DNA of 64,000 bases from Megaleporinus macrocephalus. Taxonomy: Eukaryota; Chordata; Actinopteri; Characiformes; Anostomidae. The stretch covers positions 4,448,525 through 4,512,524 of the forward strand of contig CM038726.1 in the NCBI GenBank assembly GCA_021613375.1, written 5' to 3'. Positions within the stretch are counted from its first letter, which is position 1. Each line of letters begins with the position of its first letter. The translations under genes and the position numbers were made by a program. The notes beneath the pieces were generated by a model, which had not been told where the DNA came from, searched no databases, and saw nothing but the letters and a program-made list of their open reading frames with translations. Shown here piece by piece: positions 11,041-21,591 of this stretch.

Positions 11041-12301
11041 TTAATTATGCATGATTCAAAACATTTTTTACAAATTAATAACTGAAATGTGTGGCGTGCA
11101 AAAGTATTCAGCCCCGCTGAGTCCATACTTTGTGGAACCTCCTTTTGCTGCAACTACAGCTGCAATTCTTTTAGGGTATGTATCCACCAGCTTTGCACAT
11201 CTAGTGACTAGAAGTTTTGCCCATTCTTCTTTTCAAAACAGCTCCAGCTCAGTCAGATTAGATGGAGAGCGTTTGTGAACAGCAGTTTTCAGATCTTGCC
11301 ACAAATTCTTGATTAGGTTTAGGTCTGGACTTTAACTGGGCCGTTCTAACACATCAATATGTTTTGTTTTAAACCATTCCATTGTAGCCCTGGCCTTATG
11401 TTTAGGGTTGTTGTCCTGCTGGTAGGTGAACCTCCACCCCAGTCTCAAGTCTTTTGCAGACTCCAACAGGTTTTCTTTTTACCCTGTATTTGGCTCCATC
11501 CATCTTCCCATCAACCCTGTCCAACTTCCCTGTCCCTGCTGAGGAGAAGAAGCCTCAGAGCAAACGGGACTTTTTATGGTTTTCTATTAACAATGGCTTT
11601 CTTCTCACCACTCTTCCATAAAGGCCACATTTGTGCAGTGCACGACTAATAGTTGTTCTGTGGACAGATTCCCCCTCCTGAGCTGTGGATCTCTGCATTT
11701 TGTCCACCATGGGACTCTTGGCTGCATCTGTGATCAGTGCTCTCCTTGTCTGTAAGTTTAGGTGGACGGCCTTGTCTTGGTAGGTTTACAGATGTGTCAT
11801 ACTCTTTCCATTTCTGGATAATGGATTGAACAGTGCTCCGTGAGATGTTCAAAGCTTGGGAAATCTTTTTATAGCCTAAGCCTGCTTTAAACTTCTCCAC
11901 AACCTCATTCCTGACCTGTCTGGTGTGTTCATGATGCTGTTTACTCCCCAATATTCTCTTACCCAACCTCTGAGGCCGTCATGGAGCAGCAGTATTTGTA
12001 CTGAGATTAGATTACACAAAGGTGGACTATTTTTAGTCATTAGCAGTCCTCAGGCAACTGATTGCAACTGGTTGCGCTCAGAGAAAAGGGGGCTAAATAG
12101 TTTTGCACACCACACTTTCCATTTTTTTATTTGTAAAGAATGTTTTGAATCATGCATAATTTTCTTTCCACAATTGTAGACCACTTTGTGTTTGTCTTTC
12201 ACATTAAATTCCAATGAAATATATTTATGTTTATGTTTGTGGTTGTAATGTGACAAAATATGGAAAAGTTCAAGGGGTATGAATACTTTTGCAAGCCACT
12301 G
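11041..12301 (-). mobile_element. Tc1-like transposon with IR/DR ends, internally deleted, left end truncated
   Basis: The right end is complete: read inward on the minus strand it starts CAGTGGCTTGCAAAAGTATT next to TA (12302-12303), and an internal copy of the same direct repeat (GTGTGGTGTGCAAAACTATT) lies ~190 bp inside, near 12105. This is the IR/DR design of Sleeping-Beauty-like Tc1 elements. On the left only the inner direct repeat remains (GTGTGGCGTGCAAAAGTATT at about 11089); the outer ~145 bp of the inverted repeat is replaced by the microsatellite. A transposase N-terminus lies at 11646-11966 and the catalytic part is deleted or scrambled. Immobile as it stands. Confidence 0.85.
11646..11966 (-). 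pseudogene. Tc1-like transposase, N-terminal DNA-binding part only
   Basis: A 106-codon minus-strand frame beginning MGKRILGSKQHHEHTRQVR. It contains a paired-like helix-turn-helix (GYKKISQALNISRSTVQSII, about residues 30-49) and a GRPPKLT hinge (about 66-72), which link the two DNA-binding subdomains in Tc1 transposases. The DDE catalytic domain does not follow in any frame; after residue ~75 similarity fades. It is a truncated, non-catalytic relic. Confidence 0.8.
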
Positions 12302-12305
12302 TATA

Positions 12306-13895
12306 TATTTGTATGGGCCTCTCTCAACTGCTCCTTCTTTACATTCATTACTTTGAACAGAGTTTCATTCTAATTCTTACTGAACTGCACTGGAAGTAGT
12401 TCCGGTTGGGTCTAGGGTCCGACTGGAACAGGGAGGCAAAATTAAACCACTCTGTCGTTTCTCGTTAAGTTTCTTTTTATTGAGCAGCGTGTTTAAACTT
12501 CGGGAGTCCACAAGACCACCACAACAACAAAAGAGCACTAGCTGAGAGAAAGAGAGACCACCTTAACCCCCTCCCAAAGCAAAGTGAAACAAAAAGACAC
12601 AGATGTTCCCTAACTCCCGCACTAGTGGTCACCAGGAGGAAAAGTGAACACAAACCCAAATGGTGTTAAACACCCTACAACACGCTACCCACAGTGTGTA
12701 CAGGAACCAGTGTAGATTTACAGTCTATCTACAATCAGCAAACAGAGCAAACGGGGCAAAACACAGACGCAGTCAAAGAACCAGCTCAGATCAGACACAC
12801 TAATAACAATCAAAGACAGAACATCACAACAATCACTGATACCAGAAGAGAGCAGTCTGGCAGCCGCTCAACTTGACTTTGCTTTGAAAGGAAACCTGAG
12901 AACCAGGTAACCAATCAGGAACAAGGAGGATGTCACAGACAATCATGTGCTGACAGGCTACACCTGGACCAGTAGAACAGAAAGAAAACAGAGGAACAGC
13001 AGAGCTGCCCAATCTTAGCACAGGGGAACTTTCTGTTCTGCTGTTTAACCCTTACAGGACTCCTATCATCAAAACTGAATCTCCTCCTCTTTTCTGAAGT
13101 AAAGGATGTAGACGCTGTTCAACTTTCAACATTCATCATTTACTCTCCAGTTCATACGCTCCACATGTGGAAGCTGTGCTGCAGGAACCAGGACTGCTAG
13201 GATTAGTTTCAAATGTATTCCATAAACTCCTTCCAGCAGCACACCATGTCAGTGTCACCGCTGTGCTGAGAATAAACCACCACCTGAATCATATCTGAGT
13301 CCCGCCTCCTGCCCAGACTCCTCCTCAGTCAGTCCAGCTTCTCCTGCTGGTTCAATGGAGTCCCTAAATGAACCTGAGGACTCCATTTCCCATGAGCCAG
13401 CAGGAGATCACCTGACTCAGGTTTAGTACATATGACTGTAAAAGGCTCTCCTTATCTGATTAGCTTCAAAGTGTTCTTAACAATTCCACTGATACGTATT
13501 GTCACTATCCAAACAAAAACATGTATCTCCATCTTTATAGAATTTTATTCTTCTGCATCGTTCAAACACGACAGCTGCCGTTTACACTGTGTGAGTATTT
13601 CTTGAGGAACGGACCAATAGAACCGCTTTAAAATAGCTTGGAAATAATTCTGGTTCCATTGACTCACATTGAAAGTAAAGAAAGTTTTTAGCATCTCCTG
13701 TAAAGTTCCAGTTTTGGAGATACTTGTTTTTCAACTTGTTCAACTTTGTCATTTACAGAACTTTATTTATTTATGATTTTATTATTTACTACAGATTCTA
13801 TTAATCTATAATTAAACCTGGTTCATTGTGTAAACAGTGTCAGTAATATTCTGAATGTATCTATAAGATAATCATCATATTCAATATATAAATCA
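12306..13895. other. Non-coding part of left arm downstream of TRIM copy A
   Basis: About 1.6 kb with no gene. It is the inverted counterpart of 29657-31246, including the 3' UTR-homologous stretch (13480-13895). The rest may include an old LTR-like unit, because its counterpart has an AATAAA followed by a short unique tail, but matching termini were not found. Confidence 0.6.
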
Positions 13896-14611
13896 TTATT
13901 TATCACATAATCTCACAGATGATCCAAAACCATAAACACTGAACCCAGCGTAGAGCGGCTGAGTGAATGTGGTGTGGACTGTGTGTAGGAGGGTCAGTGT
14001 ATCAGAGACGCTGTAGAAGGACAGAGTTCCTGCACTGTGATCCACATACACTCCTATTCTGGAGGATGAAGGTCCTGAGATCTTAGTCTCAATGTTGTTG
14101 TGTAGGAAACAGAGAGAGGGAGAACATTCCAGACTCCAGGACTGACTGTTGCATCCAAACCCAAATTCATCACCTCCTCCTTTCCTGCTGATTCCTTTAT
14201 ATGAGACTGATATGAACACAGTTCCTCCCTTACTGCTCCACTCAACCTCCCAGTAACAGCGTCCACTCACACTCTCCTTACTCAAAACCTGAATACAGTC
14301 AGTAAATCTCTCTGGATGATCAGAGTAACTCTGGTTATTACTGTACGTCACCACTCTGTTCTTCTCAGACAGACGGAGGTAACGATTTACTGTGTTGGGA
14401 TCCAGAGTCAGTGGACAGAAATCTAAAAGAAAGAAAGAAGAAGATGAGTATTTTAGATTGTTACTCAGTGGATGTGTTTATTATGAGAGTAATACAGTTA
14501 CTGTATTTGTTTATAGTCTTAAATATCTGGACACTCAATATTTTATACACTGCCTCAAAATAAACAAGCACATTTATATTTAAATACCAGAAACATATAA
14601 TCACATGTACA

Positions 14612-14879
14612 GTGTGTGTGTGTATATGTGTGTACATGTGTGTGTGTAAGTGTATGTGTGTGTATGTATGTGAGTGTGTGTGTGTTTGTGTGTGTGTGTG
14701 TTTGTGTGTGAGTGTATGTGTGTGGGTATGTGTGTTTGTGTTTGAGTGTGTTTGTGAGTGTGTGTGTGTTTATGTGTGTGTGTATGTGTGTGTGTGTGTG
14801 TATATATGTGTGTGTGTGTATGTGTGTGTGTTTGTGTGTGTGTGTATGTGTGTGTGTGTGTATGTGTGTATGTGTGTGT

Positions 14880-14918
<39 letters not shown>

Positions 14919-14920
14919 TT
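14612..14920. repeat. (TG)n microsatellite in last intron of TRIM copy A
   Basis: About 300 bp of TG repeats with TGTGTA and TGTTTG interruptions, orthologous in position to the (CA)n tracts in copies B and C. The Cys/Val and Thr/His open frames on both strands are artefacts. Confidence 0.95.
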
Positions 14921-15018
14921 ACTCATACACTGCAGAAAATCTTCTCTGGTTTTTGGTTCTGAGGATAAAATCTGAACTGCTGCAGCTGTAAAGACAGACA
15001 AACACGACAATCCAGAAC

Positions 15019-15095
15019 ATCAATAGAATAGAATAGAATAGAATAGAATAGAATAGAATAGAATAGAACAGAATAGAATAGAATAGAATAGAATA
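15019..15095. repeat. (AATAG)n pentanucleotide microsatellite in TRIM copy A intron
   Basis: About 15 tandem AATAG units on the plus strand (CTATT on the gene strand), also present in the same intron of copy B (28520-28627) and copy C (about 54815-54860). The array was present before the copies separated and differs in length among them. Confidence 0.95.
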
Positions 15096-17635
15096 AGTAA
15101 ATGAAGTAAGTGAGTAAATGGAGTGAATGAGTAAATAAAGACTTCATGCAGATGAAAAGATAAAAGTGATGATGTTAAAAGTGAAATGTATTATTTAGTT
15201 TCAGTAGAAACTTTAATCTTTAGATCTACAAGAACTTTATTACAGATGTTTTTGTCTCCCCCCTCTGGAGAGACTCTACCTGGACTCCCACTGCATCCGC
15301 CCACTCTCCTCCTCTCTCACACACCTGCAGCTCATTTTCATTGTCATGGAGGATCCAACACTCATATGTAGGTGTTTGTTGGAGCTGTTTGTTGGTAAGT
15401 CCTCTGAGCTGCTTAATAGCTGTTAGTGTGTGTTTTATGATTCCTCACTTGATCTTCTGCTTCTTTGATGATGGGATTTGAGCAGAACAGCTCCTCTTAC
15501 CGTGTGGAGGGATTTTACTGAAGTCCTGTCTGCAGAACTCCTCTAGTCGCTCTTTCAGCTTCACACACTGATTTCCTCACTCCATCAAATGAGAGATGCT
15601 GGATGGACAGTGATGCTGGGGAGAGTCCTCAGATCCAGAAGAGACACAGAGAGACTGGAAACTCTACAGAGAGAACAAACACAATGAGGAAGATAAAGGA
15701 GTACAAGAGAAAGCAATCAGCTCCAATTAGACTAAAGACTAACTTGTGACTCCAGACAGGAACATTCACTGTTGTCTTAATGAACTTCTGCTGAGAGAGT
15801 TTTAGAAGCTGGATGAGGAGAAGGTTCCTCTGTAGATCAGTGATTGTTACCTGGAGGAAATGGATGTGATCCTCTGTGTGTGAAAGCTGCTCCAGCTCAG
15901 TGTGTCTCCTCTTTAGATCAGCAATCTCCTGCTCCAGTTTCTCCAGGAGTTCTTCAGCTCCACTCACTTCAGCCTTCTCCTGAGCTCTGATCAGCTGTGT
16001 TACCTCAGAGCGCTTCTTCTCAATGGAGCAGATCAGTTCAGTAAAGATCCTCTTACTGTCCTTCACTGCTGACTGAGCACAGCGCTGTTAGGACAAGCAC
16101 ACACAGGATGGAGAACCTTATAAGAGGAACAGTTTCTAAATACTACATACAGGGTCTCCCTCCAGCCCCCCACCTTTAACCACAATCTACTTAATCAGCC
16201 AAGACACATAAAGTTAGCTTAGTTAGTTTAGATTTAGAGATATGAACCCAATACAGTGAACATCTCAGCAATCCTGAACTGATACTTCTGTCTGTAGTTT
16301 CCTGTTTTCATACATAACAGTGTGTCATACAGTATCAGTAACACATGAACAAGTCTGTTACTGATTACACCCCGAAAAACTTTCAACCAAACACACTGAT
16401 AAGACAGATACAGTCCACATCTGAAGACGTCCTCCCTGGATTCACATTTGGGATATCAGGGGTTAACTTTGTAAATCCCAAACAGTCCAACAATGAGCTC
16501 CTCACAGTGATACCTTCATAGTGATCACAGTCTGTTTCAGCTCCTGCAGCTTCTTCTGTTTCTCCTGGATTCTCTGCTGGAATTGACTCTGTACCTCCTT
16601 CAGCTGATTCTATCAACACATATATTTAGTTTGTGAATTATGACCTACAAAAGATGTACTTAATAGCAGCTGAAGAAGAAAATGAACTCTTGCACGTACA
16701 GAGTGTTTACACTGTCCATGTGATCACAGTAAGACTGGAAGATGGGAGCTGGCCTGGGTCACATGTCACTGACTGGTCTGACCTGTTTACTGGAACACTT
16801 CCCTACATACACAACATTTTAATACATTGCTTTAAAATCAATCTTGAAATGTAGGAACTGAAACAGTTTAATCATCCAGCTGATTAATGAGACTCTAGAT
16901 TACAATTAACATCAACTGATTCCTAAAGAGTTCTAGTTCTCACCTGTTTCTCGCTTCTCTCAGTTCTAGCTGAGACTGTATCATGTCCTCTGTGTTCTTC
17001 TAATGTACAGAAATAGCAGATACAGCTTTGATCAGTACGACAGTAGATCTCGATCAGTTTGTCGTGCTGAGAGCAGATCTTCTCCTGTAGCTGTGAAGAC
17101 GCTTCCACCAGCTTGTGTTTTTTCAAAGCAGGAACTTCAGAGTGAGGTTTAAGGTGAGTTTCACAAAAGGAGGCCAGACACGTCAGACAGGACTTGATGG
17201 CTTTGAGTTTTCTCCCAGTGCAGAAATCACACTCCACATCTCCAGGTCCAGCGTAACGGGGAGCAGGAGAAGCAGCTTGGAGTTCTGTCTTCTTCAGTTT
17301 TCTCCACCACTTCAGCCAGCATGTTGTTTCTGCGTATAACAGGTCTTGGAGTGAAGGTCTCTCTGCACTGGGGGCAGCTGTAGACCCCCCTCTGATCCTC
17401 CTGATCCCAGCAGTCATTAATACACACCATACAGAAGCTGTGTCCACAGTTGATGGCCACTGGATCCTTCAGCAGATCCAGACAGACTGGACAGCTGAAC
17501 TGGTCATGATCTACTGAGATACTGGCCATTTTCCTGAACTGCTAGACGGAGAGAGAGCAGCACTCTGAGATCAGTTTTGTTTCTCTGAACTGGGTAGGAG
17601 GAACTTCCTGGTTCTCTGTTGTTTACAGTGTCATA

Positions 17636-17818
17636 AAGAAAGGGGAGGAGAAAGAGAGGAGGAGGAGAAAGAGAGGAGGAGGAGAAAGAGAGGGAGGAGG
17701 AGAAAGAGAGGAGGAGGAGGAAAGAGAGAGAGAGGAGAAAGAGAGGGGGAGGAGAAAGAGAGGAGGAGGAGAAAGAGAGGAGGAGGAGAAAGAGAGGGAG
17801 GAGGAGAAAGAGAGGACA
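17636..17818. repeat. Polypurine (GAGGAGGAGAAA)n tract just upstream of TRIM copy A start
   Basis: About 180 bp of pure purine on the plus strand (polypyrimidine on the gene strand), built of GAGGAGGAGAAAGA-like units, ending ~110 bp upstream of the ATG of copy A. Homologous tracts are much shorter in copy B (about 24640-24680) and intermediate in copy C (about 51065-51145). Mirror-like homopurine sequence of this kind can form triplex DNA. It lies in the presumed promoter or 5' UTR. Confidence 0.9.
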
Positions 17819-18443
17819 GAACTGATCAGTGGGGTTAAAAAGTGGATCATTTAAAGTAATGGATGAACTGGACTCCACCTTGTAAGAGAGCTGCAGTCTC
17901 TGTGAGGATCTTCTCTGCTTCATTACTGCAGAACTACAGCTGAGATATAAACACTACCAACCCAGTCCTTCTGCTGTGAACTGCACTGACCTGAACCAGA
18001 GAAGAGTGATGCTGGAGTTGTGAGCATCACACTTTATTCAAGTGTCGTCACTTCTAATGCACTTTGTACACAAACCAACAATCACAACATTCTACAACTA
18101 TTATAAAGTAATTTAATACTACAAAGTTCTCCTATATGGAAGGTGGACCTGATTAACTGGTAACTCCGTGTACGCTGGCTTTGAAATCTGCTGACACCTT
18201 CAAAAAGTTCCTACAAACACAAATTAGAAAGTAGTAATTTTACAGCAGCATGTTTAGATATTAAATTATCTGAACTACAGTTAAGAGCGTTCTTGCTACA
18301 GAGAGTCGTATGATTGTTAATTATCAGATAAGAAGTACCGACTGCTTGTATGTCCAGTTAAACTCATTTAGACTTTCAACCAGTAACTTCATCCAGTTTA
18401 GCTCAGAGACCAAAATTACCCAAAACAATAACATATTTATATT

Positions 18444-18960
18444 ATTTAACAGACATCTTGTGGTCATAAACTGGTACTACATAGAGATTAACAGTACAGT
18501 TCATTCTCTACACACTGTACTTTCCTAATCGACTGTATTGATTAACTGGAGCTCTATTGTGATGAGATTCTCTGTAAATCATGTTAATACGTTTATTTAC
18601 TTCAGATAAATACATATATGCATCTTTGTGCATTTATTTTACAGCTCTGGCACTTTTGTTTAGCCTTTTTATTAATATTAACAATATATCATGCATTGTG
18701 ATTTTCTGACTTGGTTTCTAAATTTAGGTCACTCAAGCTTCACAAGAATTAACAACAAAATATAGTTTCAGCTTTAATTCCATTCAGATTAACATATAGT
18801 CAAATATTACAAAGCAGAAAATGTTTATCAATCATATAGAAAATAGTAACCAGCTTTAAAACATTACTCCTAGTAAAGCATATGTATGTGATTTATCATA
18901 TATGACGTATGTTTAATAATAAATGTTGGAGTATTGTACAGAAAATACAGTTATTTATGA
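18444..18960 (+). repeat. R1 segment, partial copy in inverted-repeat spacer
   Basis: Starts at GACATCTTGTGGTCATAA exactly where the left arm ends. The first ~200 bp match R1 copies a and b, and the whole ~515 bp matches the reverse complement of 49715-50230 upstream of TRIM copy C. No coding sequence is recognised. Confidence 0.8.
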
Positions 18961-18984
18961 ACTAAACTAAGATTATATTAGTTA

Positions 18985-19695
18985 AAGATGTTGCTGTATT
19001 AGCGGGTAAACTGATCTAACAGTGTTTTGCTAGTTCAGTAATGTTAGCATTGTTATCTCAGCTGATGAACTATATTTTATCTACAGAGAGCTATAGAGCG
19101 TATAACTTATCAAATACTACTAATAAACTCACATTACTGAACATAAAATGATGTAAGAGACTCCAAACCTGTAACTCATAACTGAATGAGATGTTATTGT
19201 GGATGGTGATTAGCGGCGCTCAGTCTGAGGTAAATGTCCGTTGGTCGGAGCTCGCGCTGATTTTGAATTTGTGGTGGTTGTGTATTCCTCCGCGGCTCTG
19301 GACCGGATCACTCCACTAAACGCAGGAAACTAGTGCGACTGTTCTACAGATGATCCGTTAGTGAAACAGATCCGTTCAGGTGGTCCGCTTATCTGGGTGG
19401 GTTTAGTGCTGAGGTGGGAACTAGAACTATACTGTACAGTGGTGAGTGAGTATCTTTCTGCTTTTTACTGCTTCAGTTCAGTTACTACAGTTTATTCTCT
19501 ACAGTCTCACTTACAATCATCTGACTGAGAGATTAAAGTACCGAGTTAACGTGATTCTCCGCTGTTAACGTTAGCTTTACTTACGTAGCTTAGCTAGCTA
19601 GCGTTAGCTCAGGGGGCAGCACTGCATCTGTTTTCTAGCAGTAAAGGTGATAAAGGTGTGTAAAGATAGAAGAAGTGTTTAAATCGCTGGACTGA
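18985..19695. repeat. R2 segment, copy 1 (CpG-containing, promoter-like)
   Basis: About 710 bp that recur inverted at 41247-41965. Unlike its surroundings it has CpGs and GC-rich words (GAGCTCGCGCTG, CCGCGGCTCTGG). On the plus strand it holds a strong splice-donor word (CAGTG|GTGAGTGAGT near 19440). It could be a promoter with a first non-coding exon of a lost or distant gene. No ATG-led coding exon is evident. The function is inferred only from composition. Confidence 0.6.
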
Positions 19696-19989
19696 TACTG
19701 AGGTGTTTCAAATCTCCAGCAGCACTGCTTTGTCTGATCAACTCGTACCACTGCAACACGCTACATGTCACCATGACAACGATACTCCATTCAAAACATA
19801 CCGGCTCTGTGGTGGTGCTGAAGAACAGCGTGATGGGGATTAGTAATGTATACAGTTAAACAGATGGACTACAGTCAGTAAGAGTAGAACTACAAAATGT
19901 GTCTGTGGGTAAAAGAGCTGTTTGTTGTCTGTAAAGCGCCGCAGTGCACGAGCGTCTCTATCCGTTATCACTTCAATACAACCCGTCAG

Positions 19990-20115
19990 ACACCTGCGTA
20001 CTTGGAGGGTCTGTTCCAGAACACGAACCTGATCTCCATCCACACCAAGACCCTCACCGTCCTGCCCAGGTTCATCCAGCTGACCCACCACATCCACGAA
20101 GAGAAGTCATTCATT
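19990..20115 (+). pseudogene. Histone H3 C-terminal fragment, degenerate
   Basis: Translation from about 19992 gives AYLEGLF..TNL..IH.K..TVLP..IQL, aligning without gaps to the last ~35 residues of H3 (the AYLVGLFEDTNL...IQLARRIRGERA region). Many invariant H3 residues are changed: the two ED acids, the RR pair of the last helix and the final GERA. The stop codon is absent and the sequence runs into an ATATT repeat. No H3 N-terminal part or 3' stem-loop is present. It is much more diverged than the H4 and H2B relics near 60 kb. Confidence 0.7.
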
Positions 20116-20123
20116 TCACTTCT

Positions 20124-20250
20124 GTTATATTATATTATATTATATTATATTATATTATATTAATTATATTATATTATATTACATTATGTTATATTATATT
20201 ATATTATATCATATTGTATTATATTATTTATAAAATTATATTATATTATA
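20124..20250. repeat. (ATATT)n pentanucleotide microsatellite
   Basis: About 25 units of TATAT/ATTAT with a few substitutions, directly after the H3 fragment. Confidence 0.95.
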
Positions 20251-21590
20251 TTATTTATTCTCATATCGCTGCTATGGACAATATCACTAAGTCACTTTAA
20301 ATATATTTATCTTCTTAGATAACCTGCGTATGCAAAGTTTCTACATAGTTTCTGTATATGTCCTCCTGTATATCTTATGTATATATTTTGTGTAAGTTTT
20401 GTATATTACTTTATATATTTCAGTTTTTACTATATGTATATATTCTAGCTTATTTTTACATGATTATTGTCTAGTTATTGTTATGTGTGCACTGTTTTTA
20501 CTACATATATATAATACTGCCCTGCTGTAGAGTTATCTGAGCCTCACCCCAAACATTTCAATGCATGTATATCCTGACATGATGTGCAAATGAGAAATAA
20601 ACTTGAGACTAGTTGTCTATAGCATATACGTATGTGTATTATTTATTTTTATTTATTTATTCTTTTTTATGTAGTAATTATATTGTAATATTATTATTTC
20701 TGAACAAACTTAATCTTTTCCATGCTTGTTTCATTCTTGTTCTAATAAACATTCTCTAATATTTCAGATACTTTATAATATCTCATTGTTTCATGTGAGC
20801 AGGCAGTCGGGAAAGTATTTCACTGCTAGTTGTAACAGAAGAGACCAGTGTTCTGGGCAGCGGGACATTTATCATTGATGGAGTTTGGGCGCCATCAGGT
20901 GGTCAAATCGAGGACATGCCAGGATGAGAAAAGAAAATACTGTGTTCCTCAGAGACTTCATGAATCACTGTGTATGTGAGGCATTTATATACAGTATATT
21001 TATATATGCCTCCTGTTTATTAAATTATTAATGTATTATACTGTTATCTAATAAAACTAAACCCAAAATTTTGTGTTCATTTAAATGCAAAACAGACACT
21101 TCTAATAGTTGTTAATAGTCTAATAGTTAATGGTAATTCTAATAGTTTTAATAATGAGTGTAATACTAGTTTTAATCATAATTGACTTGCTATTTAACTC
21201 ACCCAATCACCCAAGCTATATTTGGAGTCTAAGAACTTACTACACACCTACTTCAGCATAAGCCTGAGGCCTGGCTCTAAGGCCAACACTGCCAACTATA
21301 ACACACCACTACGTCAGTGCCAAAAGAGTGCTGAGAATGATCCACCATCCAAAAAACACCTGCTCTGTGGTGGTCCTGAAGAACAGGGTTCCATCACTGA
21401 TGGAGCTTGTGTTTCTCAGTGACATCATGAATTACTGTGTTTGTGTGGCATTTACAGTGTATTTATATATTTTCTCTGTATATTCAATAAATAATGTGTA
21501 TTAAATTATTATTACTCTCTCTGTTTATTAAATTATTAATGTATTATACTGTAGTTTAAGAAATCTAAATCCATAACAGTGTGTTCATTT
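20251..21590. other. AT-rich intergenic stretch, no gene seen
   Basis: Low-GC DNA with scattered AATAAA. A ~100-bp piece at 20870-20990 (gagtttgggcgccatca...) resembles 23020-23080 and part of 58220-58270, so it contains a dispersed repeat. No domain-bearing frame was found. Confidence 0.6.
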
Positions 21591-21591
21591 A

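Larger units (their letters stand above)
13896..17529 (-). pseudogene. finTRIM-type gene, copy A (frameshifted)
   Basis: Six exons on the minus strand: 17529-16944 (RING + B-boxes), 16609-16514, 16084-15851 (coiled coil), 15663-15501, 14985-14929, and 14422-13896 (B30.2, ending TAA). Splice sites match those of copy B. Exon 1 has one extra base in the T run 17298-17301 (586 rather than 585 nt), breaking the frame after the RING. Exon 4 has three separate single-base insertions (163 versus 160 nt). RING cysteines and the whole B30.2 exon are otherwise intact, with substitutions relative to copy B in B30.2 loops. By family it would be an antiviral-type E3 ligase; as written it encodes only a RING fragment. 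The indels could be assembly errors, which would restore a gene. Confidence 0.85.
12306..18443 (-). repeat. Left arm of large inverted repeat (carries TRIM copy A)
   Basis: This 6.1-kb segment is the reverse complement of 23998-31246 apart from insertions and small differences. The outer boundary is at an ATATATTTGTATGGGCC stretch next to the Tc1 element. The inner boundary is at TTATTTAACA, where R1 sequence begins. It contains the whole of TRIM copy A, ~900 bp upstream of its ATG and ~1.6 kb downstream of its stop. It lacks the 1.3-kb nested insertion present in the right arm. Confidence 0.9.

Noticed and set aside
11051..11649. Plus-strand frames of 75 and 96 codons
   Set aside because: They are the antisense reading of a Tc1 element and its inverted repeat.
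14612..15010. Overlapping Cys/Val- and Thr/His-rich frames
   Set aside because: Artefacts of the intronic (TG)n microsatellite; same for 28657-28997 and 54857-55457.
17504..17923. 139-codon Ser/Pro/Leu-rich frame overlapping the TRIM copy A start
   Set aside because: It is the reading of the homopyrimidine tract in the 5' region; no homologous frame of similar length exists in copies B and C.
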